DNA of 64,000 bases from JAQUGA01 sp964521105 (GTDB taxonomy: Bacteria; Bacteroidota; Bacteroidia; Bacteroidales; WCHB1-69): NCBI GenBank assembly GCA_964521105.1, contig CAZFPO010000003.1, forward strand, positions 1 through 64,000. The letters run 5' to 3'. This document shows, in pieces, positions 1 through 11,400 of this stretch (within the stretch, counting starts at the first letter, position 1; every line of letters begins with the position of its first letter). Under the pieces are notes generated by a model that worked only from the letters and a program-made list of their open reading frames with translations, made no database searches and was not told where the DNA came from. The position numbers and the translations under genes are program-made.

Positions 1-6
1 TGCTAT

Positions 7-3000
7 TTAGTTGTTTTTTGCAAATCGAATATACTGTTTATATCTCCAAACTGCATTATCTTCTGTAATTTTATACAACTGTTCAGCAGTATCAGGGAAT
101 GATTTTGCCAACGATGAAAAACGTACTTCGGAACGAATGTATTTTTGGAATTTATCCCAATCAGGTTCTTTCGAGTCGATGACAAAAGGATTTTTGCCTT
201 CAGCTTCCCATTGTGGGTTGTATCTCCAAAGTGCCCAGTATCCACATTCAACAGCAAGTTTTTCTTCTTCTTGAGTTTTACCCATACCTAGCATTAAACC
301 ATGGTTGATACAAGGTGCATAAGCGATTATGATGGATGGTCCTGGGAATGCTTCGGCTTCTTTTAACACTTTAAAATAGTGCGATTGACTTGCATTCATG
401 GCAACTTGAGCTACATAAACATAACCATACGACATTGCCATAACGCCAAGGTCTTTCTTGCGAATTGGTTTACCAGAAGTGGCAAATTTAGCAACTGCAG
501 CAGCAGGAGTAGATTTTGATGCTTGTCCACCAGTATTTGAATAAACTTCGGTATCAAGTACTAAAATGTTTACATCTTCACCCGACGCTAAAACATGGTC
601 TAAACCTCCATAACCAATATCATAAGCCCAACCGTCACCACCAAAAATCCAATGTGATTTTTTAACGAAGAAATGTTTTAATTCGAGCATTTCTTTTGCA
701 ATTTCGGAGTTTTCTTTTGCTAAACAAACAGTCAATGCATTCGATGGTTCAACAGAACCTTCGCCTAAATGCATGTTTGTAATCCAGTTTTCGATAGCCA
801 CTTTGGTATCGGCACTAACATTTGCTATTTCAGCTTTTAAATTCATTGCAATTCTGCTACGAATTTTTTCGGTTGCCACTGCCATACCTAAACCATATTC
901 AGCGTTATCTTCAAATAAAGAGTTTGCCCAAGCTGGTCCGAAACCCGATTTTTGGTTTACAGTGTATGGAGTTGCAGGTGCTGATCCACCAAAAATGGAA
1001 GAACAACCCGTTGCGTTTGCAACAGTCATGCGTTCTCCAAAAAGTTGAGTTATTGTTTTGATATATGGAGTTTCACCACAACCTGCACATGCTCCCGAGA
1101 ACTCGAACAATGGTTGTGCAAACTGACTATTTTTAAAGGTTTGAGTTTTATCAACCAATTGGTCTTTATATCCAACTTTGTAATGCATGTAGTTCCAACG
1201 GTCAATTTCGGAATGTTGAGTTTCAAGTGGCTTCATTACCAATGCTTTTGTTTTGGCAGGGCAAATATCGGCACAGTTGCTACAACCAGTACAATCTAAG
1301 GTGCTAACTTGAATACGGAATTGTAATCCATCAAATGCTTTTCCATTAGCTTTTATTGTTGCTGTATTTGCTGGAGCATCTGCTAACTCTTTTTCATTTA
1401 ATAAAAATGGACGAATTGCAGCGTGAGGACAAACATAAGCACATTGATTACATTGAATACAATTGTCGGAAATCCATTCCGGAACATTTACAGCAATACC
1501 ACGTTTTTCGTATTGTGTTGTTCCAGCAGGGAAAGTTCCATCTTCGCGACCCAAGAAAGCACTAACAGGAAGATTATCACCTTCTTGAGCATTCATTGGT
1601 TCAACAACATCGCGGATAAATGCAGGAATATCTTTGTGTGCTGCTTTCGCTGATGCTGTAAGATTTACCCAGCTTGGATCAACAGTTACTTTTGTAACTT
1701 CACCACCACGGTCAACAGCAGCGTTATTCATGGCAATAACTTTTTCGCCTTTTTTACCATAACTTTTCACAATAGCTTTTTTCATTTCGCCAACTGCTAT
1801 GTCGTAAGGTATTACGTTTGAAACTTTAAAAAATGCACTTTGCATAATGGTATTGGTTCTGTTTCCTAAACCAAGTTCTTCGGCAATTGCAGTAGCATTA
1901 ATGATATAAAAAGAGATATTGTTTGTTGCTAAATATTTTTTTGTGCTATTTGGCAGATGATTTAAGGTTTCTTCGATACTCCAAATACTATTAAGTAAAA
2001 ACGTTCCACCTTTTTTTAAACCTTTAAGCATATCGTATTTGTCCAAATAAGAAGGAACATGACAAGCTACAAAGTCGGGTGAATTAACTAAATAAGGTGC
2101 ACGAATTGGTTTATTACCAAAACGTAAATGTGACGTTGTAAAACCACCTGATTTTTTAGAATCGTAAGCAAAATATGCTTGACAATATTTGTCGGTTGCA
2201 TCACCAATAATTTTAATCGAGTTTTTGTTTGCACCAACGGTACCATCTGAACCCAAACCATAAAATTTTGCTTCATAAGTGCCTTCGGGTACAACCGAAA
2301 TATCTGCTAAAATGGGTAATGATTTATAGGTAACATCATCAACTATACCAACTGTAAATTGATTTTTTGGTTCGTTTAGTTTTAAGTTTTCAAAAACGGC
2401 AGCCATGTGAGCAGGTGTTGTATCTTTTGAACTTAATCCATAGCGACCACCAACTATAAATGGTTTTTCGGTTTTATTGTTATAAAGTTCAACAACATCA
2501 AGATATAATGGGTCTCCGTTGGCACCAATTTCTTTTGTTCTATCTAAAACGCAAATGCGTTTAACACTTTTTGGAAGAACTTTAAAGAAATATTTTGCCG
2601 AGAATGGGCGATACAAATGAACTGTTACTAAACCAACTTTTTCGCCTTTAGCTATTAAATAGTCGATGGTTTCGCGGATAGTTTCGGTAATTGAGCCCAT
2701 AGCTACTACAACATTTGTTGCGTCAGGAGCTCCATAATATGTAAATGGGTGATATTCGCGACCAACAATTTTGTTAATTTGTTGCATATATTCTTCAACC
2801 ATATCGGGAACGGCTTCGTAAAATTTGTTTGCCACCTCACGGGTTTGGAAGTAAATGTCGGGGTTTTGAGCGGTACCACGAGTTACAGGATTTTCGGGAT
2901 TTAAAGCTTTGTCGCGAAACGCTTTTAATGCTTTTTTATCAATTAAATCTTTTAATACCTCTTGATCTGCAACTTCTATTTTTTGAATTTCGTGAGAAGT

Positions 3001-3531
3001 TCTAAATCCATCAAAAAAGTGCAAGAAAGGAACTCTACCTTTGATAGCGGTTAAGTGAGCAACGGGAGCAATGTCCATAATTTCCTGAACAGAGCCGGTT
3101 GCTAACATGGCAAAACCAGTTTGACGAGTACTCATAACATCGCTATGGTCGCCAAAAATTGAAAGAGCCTGAGCTGCTAAAGAACGAGCCGAAACGTGAA
3201 AAACGCCAGGTAGTAATTCACCTGAAATTTTGTACATGTTCGGAATCATTAATAATAAACCTTGTGATGCAGTGTAAGTTGATGTTAGTGCACCAACTTG
3301 CAACGAGCCATGAACAGCACCAGCTGCACCAGCTTCGGATTGCATTTCGACAACTTTTACGGTGTCGCCAAAAATGTTTTTTCTGCCAAACGAAGCCCAC
3401 TCATCCACATATTCTGCCATGTTTGACGATGGTGTTATAGGATAAATTGCAGCCACTTCGCTAAACATGTACGCAATATGCGCCGCTGCATAGTTGCCGT
3501 CGCATGTGATAAATTTACGCTTTTGTGTCAT
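7..3531 (-). CDS. nifJ: pyruvate:ferredoxin (flavodoxin) oxidoreductase
   Basis: Oxidatively decarboxylates pyruvate with CoA to acetyl-CoA and CO2, passing electrons to ferredoxin or flavodoxin in the cytoplasm. The 1174 residues match the usual single-chain homodimeric enzyme. Domains run in the expected order: an N-terminal pyruvate/TPP domain with YPITPSSNMAEYVDEW, the gamma-type domain, two 4Fe-4S motifs at about residues 689 (CIQCNQCAYVCP) and 744 (CTGCSNCADICP), a third cluster site beginning CAGCGE near 811, and the C-terminal TPP-binding region GGDGWAYDIG with SNTGGQ. The start is an ATG with a good promoter just upstream. It stands alone, divergent from the membrane protein at 3664. 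Identity is essentially certain; PFOR of this length is typical of anaerobes and central to the fermentation inferred for this organism. Confidence 0.97.
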   Translation of the reverse strand: MTQKRKFITCDGNYAAAHIAYMFSEVAAIYPITPSSNMAEYVDEWASFGRKNIFGDTVKVVEMQSEAGAAGAVHGSLQVGALTSTYTASQGLLLMIPNMYKISGELLPGVFHVSARSLAAQALSIFGDHSDVMSTRQTGFAMLATGSVQEIMDIAPVAHLTAIKGRVPFLHFFDGFRTSHEIQKIEVADQEVLKDLIDKKALKAFRDKALNPENPVTRGTAQNPDIYFQTREVANKFYEAVPDMVEEYMQQINKIVGREYHPFTYYGAPDATNVVVAMGSITETIRETIDYLIAKGEKVGLVTVHLYRPFSAKYFFKVLPKSVKRICVLDRTKEIGANGDPLYLDVVELYNNKTEKPFIVGGRYGLSSKDTTPAHMAAVFENLKLNEPKNQFTVGIVDDVTYKSLPILADISVVPEGTYEAKFYGLGSDGTVGANKNSIKIIGDATDKYCQAYFAYDSKKSGGFTTSHLRFGNKPIRAPYLVNSPDFVACHVPSYLDKYDMLKGLKKGGTFLLNSIWSIEETLNHLPNSTKKYLATNNISFYIINATAIAEELGLGNRTNTIMQSAFFKVSNVIPYDIAVGEMKKAIVKSYGKKGEKVIAMNNAAVDRGGEVTKVTVDPSWVNLTASAKAAHKDIPAFIRDVVEPMNAQEGDNLPVSAFLGREDGTFPAGTTQYEKRGIAVNVPEWISDNCIQCNQCAYVCPHAAIRPFLLNEKELADAPANTATIKANGKAFDGLQFRIQVSTLDCTGCSNCADICPAKTKALVMKPLETQHSEIDRWNYMHYKVGYKDQLVDKTQTFKNSQFAQPLFEFSGACAGCGETPYIKTITQLFGERMTVANATGCSSIFGGSAPATPYTVNQKSGFGPAWANSLFEDNAEYGLGMAVATEKIRSRIAMNLKAEIANVSADTKVAIENWITNMHLGEGSVEPSNALTVCLAKENSEIAKEMLELKHFFVKKSHWIFGGDGWAYDIGYGGLDHVLASGEDVNILVLDTEVYSNTGGQASKSTPAAAVAKFATSGKPIRKKDLGVMAMSYGYVYVAQVAMNASQSHYFKVLKEAEAFPGPSIIIAYAPCINHGLMLGMGKTQEEEKLAVECGYWALWRYNPQWEAEGKNPFVIDSKEPDWDKFQKYIRSEVRFSSLAKSFPDTAEQLYKITEDNAVWRYKQYIRFAKNN

Positions 3532-3598
3532 AATTAAGAAACTTTTATGTTGTTTATAACTTGATATTTCAATCTAAAATATTGTTAGTAAATCTGTG

Positions 3599-3629
3599 CG
3601 AAGTTAGACATTTATTTTTAATGGCAAAA
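3599..3629 (-). promoter_or_regulatory. Bacteroidota-type promoter of nifJ
   Basis: On the minus strand a TTTTG box (plus-strand CAAAA, 3625-3629) is followed after 18 bp by TAACTTCG (3599-3606), one base off the TAnnTTTG -7 consensus. It lies about 68 bp upstream of the nifJ ATG. Spacing and position fit the known Bacteroidota sigma factor; the assignment is by pattern only. Confidence 0.5.
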
Positions 3630-3663
3630 AAAAACAAGCACCTTTTAACGAAAATATAACGGT

Positions 3664-5319
3664 ATGATTTTGAAACCAAAGCATAAAAAAAAACAGCGTA
3701 TATTCGCAAAAAACTTTTTCATGTTTAATCGTAAAACAATTTTATTATCCTTTTTACTTCTTTTGCCCGCTATTGCAGTTTATATATTTTATTTTATTAA
3801 TTCACCCCAAAACCATGTTGCGTCAGGCTTTATTCAAAGCGATATGTATTCGTACATGGCTGAAGCACGTCAATATGCTGATGGAGAGAGTAATGGATTG
3901 CTTTATTCAAATCCTTTTGATGGTGATAAAAATGCTCCAAAAATATATTTTCAGCCTCAAATTTTCTTTTTAGGAATGATTTTAAAATATGTTGGGCTAA
4001 ATCCTTCAACTATTTTTTTGCTTTTTGGGTTACTTTTCGGCTGGCTTTTTATGGTTGCTGCGATATCTTTATATCGTCAGTTTTTTGAAATTAAATCAAA
4101 AATCAGCGTATTCGGATTAATTGTTTTTATTTATGGTGGAGGTGCTCTTTTTTTAAGCGGATTTATCTCGGCTGTTTTTAATCCAAACGGATTCTTATAC
4201 GCAGATTTTTTAAAGTACGACCCAGGTTTTGGTTGGTGGATGCTCAACCTTGGACGAAATTTAATATACCCAATGGAGTCATATTATCATTTTTTAATAT
4301 TAATAACTTTTGTGCTGTTTTTTAAAAAACAACATCTTTGGGTGTGTTTTATTTTGGCAATTCTTTCATGGTCGCACCCATTTTATGGAATAGAGTTTTT
4401 AACAGTTTTTGGCTCAATTTATCTTTTTGAATTTATAAGACATTCGTTTTTTGTAAAAACCGAAAAACCAAAGCTATTACCCTTAGCTTTAATTTTAATT
4501 TTAGCAATTATTCATGTTTATTATTACTTGTTTTTTTTACCTTCTTTTCCATCGCACCAATCGCTTATGAATCAATGGAAAATAAATTGGAGTCATAGTG
4601 GGGTTACCTTAATTTTTGCCTATATTTTTGGTGTTGTACTAACCATTTTTAATATAAAATTAAATGGAGGCTTTTCAAAATTCTTCTCTGATTACAAAAA
4701 CCGAGTTTTAGGAATATGGTTTATTGTTTGTTTTTTATTTGTAAACCACAATTGGTTAATTCCATCGTATCAGCCATTACATTTTGACAAAGGATATGTA
4801 TTAGCTCCTCTGTGGTTAATGGGCTTGTCTTCGTTAGTTCCATTGTTCAAAAAAATTAAAGAAAAAACAAATTTTATAATTTATCGACTTGCCATAATTT
4901 TGATTATAATAATCCTGTTATCTGATAATTTGGCTTGGTTTGCTATGGCACGTGGTGATCGAAATTCCTACTTATCAAACTCTGAAAAAGAAACATTACA
5001 ATTTTTAAATGAAAACTTTTCAAAACAGGATTTACTCATTTCAAATAATGACGAGTTTGCCCTTAAAGCAATGACTTTTACTTCAATACGATCGCTCATG
5101 TCGCATGGATATAATACCCCTTTTTATGAAATACGAAAAAACGACATGAAAAAATTTTTTAAAAATGAGACTTTCACCCCCCTAACTACAAACACATCAA
5201 AAACATTAGTTTGTGTTATGGATAATTTCGATTATAAAAAAACGATTTCTCAAACATTATTAATTGATTCAATTTTTGAAAACGATAAATTTATTGTGTT
5301 TAAAGAGTTTGCACATTAA
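3664..5319 (+). CDS. polytopic membrane protein, GT-C-like (function unknown)
   Basis: I do not recognise a specific family. The 551 residues are highly hydrophobic, with about ten or more predicted membrane segments, a basic N terminus (KPKHKKKQR), and a soluble C-terminal tail of roughly 110 residues. After the first membrane segment comes an acidic luminal-type loop (SDMYSYMAEARQYADGE), the position at which GT-C glycosyltransferases carry a catalytic acidic residue, followed by strings of aromatic-rich segments. This makes a lipid-linked-sugar glycosyltransferase or polymer membrane protein plausible, but it is inference. An internal ATG at 3721 (MFNRKTILLSF) is an alternative start that removes the basic leader. 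It is monocistronic, between divergent nifJ and the downstream delta-60 gene. Confidence 0.6.
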   Translation: MILKPKHKKKQRIFAKNFFMFNRKTILLSFLLLLPAIAVYIFYFINSPQNHVASGFIQSDMYSYMAEARQYADGESNGLLYSNPFDGDKNAPKIYFQPQIFFLGMILKYVGLNPSTIFLLFGLLFGWLFMVAAISLYRQFFEIKSKISVFGLIVFIYGGGALFLSGFISAVFNPNGFLYADFLKYDPGFGWWMLNLGRNLIYPMESYYHFLILITFVLFFKKQHLWVCFILAILSWSHPFYGIEFLTVFGSIYLFEFIRHSFFVKTEKPKLLPLALILILAIIHVYYYLFFLPSFPSHQSLMNQWKINWSHSGVTLIFAYIFGVVLTIFNIKLNGGFSKFFSDYKNRVLGIWFIVCFLFVNHNWLIPSYQPLHFDKGYVLAPLWLMGLSSLVPLFKKIKEKTNFIIYRLAIILIIIILLSDNLAWFAMARGDRNSYLSNSEKETLQFLNENFSKQDLLISNNDEFALKAMTFTSIRSLMSHGYNTPFYEIRKNDMKKFFKNETFTPLTTNTSKTLVCVMDNFDYKKTISQTLLIDSIFENDKFIVFKEFAH

Positions 5320-5439
5320 ATTTATAAAAGGTGTTTTTTAAAAAAAAGTTGTTAAACTTTATTTTAAAATTCTGTTTTCCAAATAAATATTGTATATTAC
5401 AAGGTTTATCAATATAGTATCACATATATTTTTTTCATC

Positions 5440-8400
5440 ATGATTAATTTGAGATATAACCTTGAATGTTTTTATAGAAAAAACTTAGGGCATTTATTAT
5501 TGTTATCTTTATTATTTCCGCTTGGTGTTTTTTCGCAAACGGCACCAACTGTTTCAATTTCTGCCTCTGATGAAAGTTTTTGCAATGGGGCTACTATTTT
5601 TTTCACTGCAAATGCTCAAAATAACAGCTCTTTATCGTATTACAATTTTTTTGTAAATGGCATTAGTAAGCAAAATACTACCTCAACTTCATATTCTACT
5701 GACGAACTGGTAAATAACGATAAAATTTGGACACAACTTTTTTCTTTACCATTAAACCGAGGTTATATTGATTCTTCTTTTGCTGTTGATGCTGGGTTTG
5801 ATGCAGCAGTTCAAACAATGGCAGTTCAAAGCGATGGAAAACTAATTGTTGCCGGCGACTTTACTGCTTATAAAGGAACATCTATTAATCGAATTATTAG
5901 ATTAAATAGCGATGGGTCAATTGATAACACCTTTAATATTGGTTCGGGCTTCGATAATTCTGTTCGTACAATTGCTATTCAAAGCGATGGAAAAATTTTG
6001 GTCGGCGGAAGTTTTACTACTTATAATGGCGATACCAATCGAAGAATTATTAGACTAAATTCGGACGGAACAAAAGACATGACTTTTAGCTCAGGTAGTG
6101 GTTTTGGTAATAATATTGTTCTTTCGATAAAAATTCAAAGTGATGGAAAAATTGTTGCGGGAGGAAGTTTTACAACGTATAATGGAACTACCCGAAATAG
6201 AATTATTAGATTAGAAAGTAATGGATTACTTGATGCTGGATTTTCTATTGGTTCGGGTTTTAATAGCATAGTGTATAGTATTGATATTCAAAGTGATGGT
6301 AAAATATTAGTTGGGGGTATTTTTACTACTTTTAAAGGGTTGGCTCAAAACCGAATTGCTCGATTAAATTCTGATGGCTCGTTGGATAATAGCTTTTCGG
6401 TTGGCACAGGTATAAACAATAGTGTTTTTAGCGTTGTTTGTCAAAATGACGGAAAAATCATAGTTGCAGGTAATTTTACATTTTACAATGGAAATGCAAA
6501 AAATCGAATGGTACGGTTAAATTCAGATGGTTCAATTGATAATGATTTTTTGGTTGGTTCGGGTTTTCCAGGTATTGTTTACCATTTGAATATTTTATCT
6601 GACAAACGAATTATTGCGGTTGGAGCTTTCAGATCATATAATGGTACTAGCAGAAATAGAATTATAAGTTTAAATAATGATGGCACAATTGATTCGTTGT
6701 TCAATACAGGAACCGGACTGAATAATGTTGCTAATGTTAGCTGTAATGATGCTTTTGGAAATATTTTAGTGGGAGGAACGTTCACTTCATACAAAGGCGT
6801 TAGTTCAAATAGAATTATTAAAATCAACAATGCTTCTAACGATTTAAATTTTGCTAATAGCGACACTGTAACCGTTAATGTTCATGCTCTTCCAAATAAT
6901 GTAAGCATTAATCCAACAAGTACCTCAATTTGTTTTGGTAATACTGCTACTATAAGTGCTTCGGGAGCATCAACTTATATTTGGAGTCATGGACTGGGAA
7001 CAGATTCCATTATTAATTTTTTACCTGAAACAACTTCAACCGTTACAGTTACCGGTTATAACGATTGGGGTTGTTATATGTCTGCAGAAGCTTCAATAAT
7101 TGTTCATCCACTACCTGAAGTATTTATTTCTCCAAATTATCCAATAATTTGTGGAGGGACCTCAGTAACGCTAAAAGCAAATGGAGCAACCTCTTATGAA
7201 TGGAGCGAAGGTTTAGGCACAAATGAAGAAGTTACGTTAAGTCCGAATGAAACAAAAATATACTATGTAACCGGAACAGATGATAATAATTGCTCTAGTT
7301 CTTCACAAGTAAAAGTTAGTGTACACGAAACAACGGTTTTGTTAACTTCTGATAAAAATATCATATGTAAAAACGACACGGTTACATTTGTAGCAACATC
7401 AACTAATGCCGGAAATACACCCATTTATAACTTTCAAATAAATGGGAATGTTGTTCAAAGCAGTAGTTCAAATACATATAAAACGACTACATTGTCTCAA
7501 AACGACGTTGTAACATGTGAGTTAAATGCAACAGCTGATTCTATAGGAATGGTGGATAATAGCCTTGATGTTGGTAGTGGGTTTGATGGTATTGTTCATC
7601 AAATTGTTCGCCAAAGTGATGGAAAATTTCTTGTGGTCGGTGAGTTTACGACTTTTAATGGAGATAGTGTAAACCGAATTGTTCGATTAAATCCGAACGG
7701 TTCTCGCGATTTTAGTTTCAATTGCGGATTAGGTTTTAATAATGCTGCTCGAACTGTCTTTATTCAACCAAATGGTAAAATTTTAGTAGGTGGTTTATTC
7801 ACCGATTTTAATGGAAATGTAGCCAACAGAATTATTAGACTTAATACAGACGGTTCTATTGATAATTCATTTAATTGTGGTTCTGGATTTAATAATATTG
7901 TTTACTGTATTTTAGGTCAAAACAATGGAAAAATTCTTATTGGAGGACAATTTACAAGCTATAACAGTATTACTCATAATAGAATTGTTCAATTAAACAA
8001 TGATGGAAGCGTTGATACACAATTTAATGCCGGAACTGGTTTTGGAAATAGTTATGTCTTTAAATTTAAAACTCAAACCGATGGAAAAATTTTGGCTATT
8101 GGTGCTTTTACTAGTTATAATGGAAACTTAGGAATTAATAGAATTATTCGATTAAATGTTGATGGTACAATTGATAGTTTGTTTAATACTGGTACAGGTG
8201 CAAATATTACTGTATACGGCATTGATATTCAAAAAGATGGGAAAATAATTATTGCCGGAGCATTTACCACATTTAACGACCTTCCTAAAAATCGAATTAT
8301 TAGATTAAATAGCGATGGCTCTGAAGATTTAACTTTTAATACTGGAATAGGCTTTAATAGCAATGTTTATGATATTGTTGTTCAACCAGATGATAAAATT

Positions 8401-11400
8401 TTAATAGGAGGTCAATTTACAAACTATTCCGGAAATCTAAGAAATAGATTAGTACGAGTTTTTTCTGATGGATTAATTGATAATAGTTTACAAATAGGAA
8501 CGGGTTTTAATAGTAATTGTCGCTTTGTTTTTTTACAAGATGATGGAAAAATAATAACAGGTGGTAATTTTTCAACCTATAAAGGTGATTCTGTTCCATA
8601 TTTAGTTCGCCTAAACAACACCTTATGTTTCTCTCCAACGGTTGTGAGTAATAACATCGTAATGACAGTAAATCCAAACCCTGTTTTATCTGTTTTGGCA
8701 AATCCATTATCTATTTGTACCTCACAATCAACTTCAATAAAAGCTAGTAGCGATGTTGGAATAGACTCATGGACATGGAACACCGGACAATTAGTTTCCG
8801 AATTTTCCGATTCACCGTCAACAACTCAAAAATATATTATTACAGCTACCACTTCTGCTGGTTGTAAATCAATTGATAGTGTTGAGGTTACAGTAAACCC
8901 CATTCCATCCATCGAAATCTCTCCTTTAAATCCTACAATTTGTGAAGGAGCAACTACCACTTTAACCGCTTCTGGTGCGTTGAACTATTCGTGGAGTGAT
9001 GGATTAGGAAATAACCCAACGGCAATTGTAACATCATCTAATCCTACAACCTATTATGTTACAGCTACCGATTCACATGGATGTGTATCTACTGCAAGTA
9101 CTTTTGTAAATGTTTTATCAAACCCAGTTGTACATATTTCGCCACTTAACGCGTATGTTTGTCCATCGGGAACAATTCAGTTAGTGGCAAGCGGAGCAAC
9201 TACTTACGAATGGAGCAATGGCTTGGGAACTGGATCAACAAAAACAGTGCAGCCATTAACCACGACTGTTTATTCTGTAACAGGCTCTGCCGGAAATGGC
9301 TGTTTTTCGTATGCCGAAAAGTTAGTTACTGTTTTTACAGATCCTCAAATTGAATTAGTGAGTGACAATAATAATGTTTGTAACGGAGTCCCCGTAACAT
9401 TTACGGCAAAGGCTAAATATATTAAAAACACACCAATAATTCAGTTTTATGTAAATGGAGGCTTAGTTCAAAGTTCAACTGATTCTGTTTTTACTTCGAG
9501 TTCAATTTCAAATGGAGATGTTGTTAAAAGTACAATGAGTAATGTTGAACAATCTCAAGGAGTGCTGGACGAAAGTTTTAATAAGTTTTCATTTAATAGT
9601 TCTATTCAAACTGCAGCTGTAGCAAACAATGGTAAAATTTATATTGGAGGTTCTTTTACACAGGCTAATGGTGTTAGTAAAAACCGAATTATTGGATTAG
9701 AAACTAATGGAAGTGAAAATTTAGTATTTAATGTCGATAGTGGTTTTAATAACATTGTACAAGCGATTGCAGTTCAAAGCGATAATAAGGTAATTGTGGT
9801 TGGTTCGTTTACAAAATACAAAGGGCAGCCATGCAATCGTATTGTACGTTTAAAAACTGATGGTTCAATTGATGCAGGATTTAATGTGGGTTCTGGGTTT
9901 AATAATTTAGTAAACGATGTTGTAATTCAAAGTGATGGAAAAATTTTAGTGGGTGGTAGTTTTTCGGCATATAATGGAAAAGCTTGTGTCCGAATTGCTC
10001 GTTTAAATAGCGATGGCTCTTTTGATAGTAGTTTTAATACGGGTGCTGGTTTTTCGAGTCAGGTTCGTAAAATTGCTGTTCAGAATGATGGTAAAATTGT
10101 CGTTGTTGGTGATTTTGGCTATTTTAACGGTGTAACAAGTTCACGTATAGCACGACTTTTAGATAATGGGTCAATTGATGCTAGTTTTGTGATTGGAAAT
10201 GGTTTTGCGGGTAATGCTCAAACGCTTGCCATTCAAAACGATGGTAAAATTATAGTGGGTGGAGCCTTTACTTCATACAAGGGAACATCTGTTTCGCGAA
10301 TTGCTCGGTTAAATACGAATGGAACACTAGACAATACTTTTTCGATTGGTTCAGGGTTTAATAATTCGGTTTCGGTAGTTTTAGTTTTGCCTAACGATAA
10401 ATATTTGGTTGGCGGGTCATTTACTTCGTATAAAGGTGTTTTAGCAAATCGAATTATTAAATTAAACTCAGATGGATCAAGTGATAATGATTTTCAAACA
10501 GGTGCAGGGTTTAATAATGTTGTAAATTCATTAACAATATCGCCCGATGGAATGATATTGGCTGGTGGAGTTTTTACTACATATCAGGGAATTACGGCTA
10601 ATAAAATCGCAAAAATATCAAACAACATCTGTGATATCACTACAGCAAGCAGTAATCAAATTACGATGATTGTTGGACAGCCAGGCTGTGGAAGCAAATC
10701 GTTACAACCAATTATTAGTATTTCAAAACAAGAATATTGTGAAAATGAAAATAGCAATTCGTTTGTACTAAAAAATTATTCTAATGAACAAATTATCTGG
10801 CAAAAAAGACAACAGGGTAATGAATGGGTTGATGTTGGTGAAAATACTTCAATGTATTTTGATTCCAATTTGAATGCCGGTTATTGGGAATACAGGACAG
10901 TTCTGGATAAAAATACCGAAAATGAAAAAAAATCAAATTCGATCATAATTAAAGTTAACCGAATACCAAAAGCAGATTTTACCTATAAAATTAATGGGTC
11001 GAATATTGACTTTAATTATAGTGATGTGGTCGATTTATTATCATGGAATTTTGGCGATGGATTTGTCTCTGATTCTAAACAACCAACGCATATTTATGAA
11101 CAGGAGGGTCAATTTGTTGTGGCTTTAGAGGTTTCAAACGGTAATTGTAAATCATCAATTTCTAAAAATGTTGAAATTAAAAAGTCAGTAATTGCCGAAA
11201 ATGAATTTAGCTTCACTGTTTATCCTAACCCATCTTTAAATGGATTGTTTAATTTGCTTTATTCTTCAGATGTAGGTCTCGAAAAAGCTAATATTCAAGT
11301 GTTTGATTCGTATGGCAAAATAATGTACTCTGAAGTAGTTTATGAAATAAGGAAGGGTAACATTATTAAAATGGATCTTTCTAAAAACGCTGGGGGAGTT

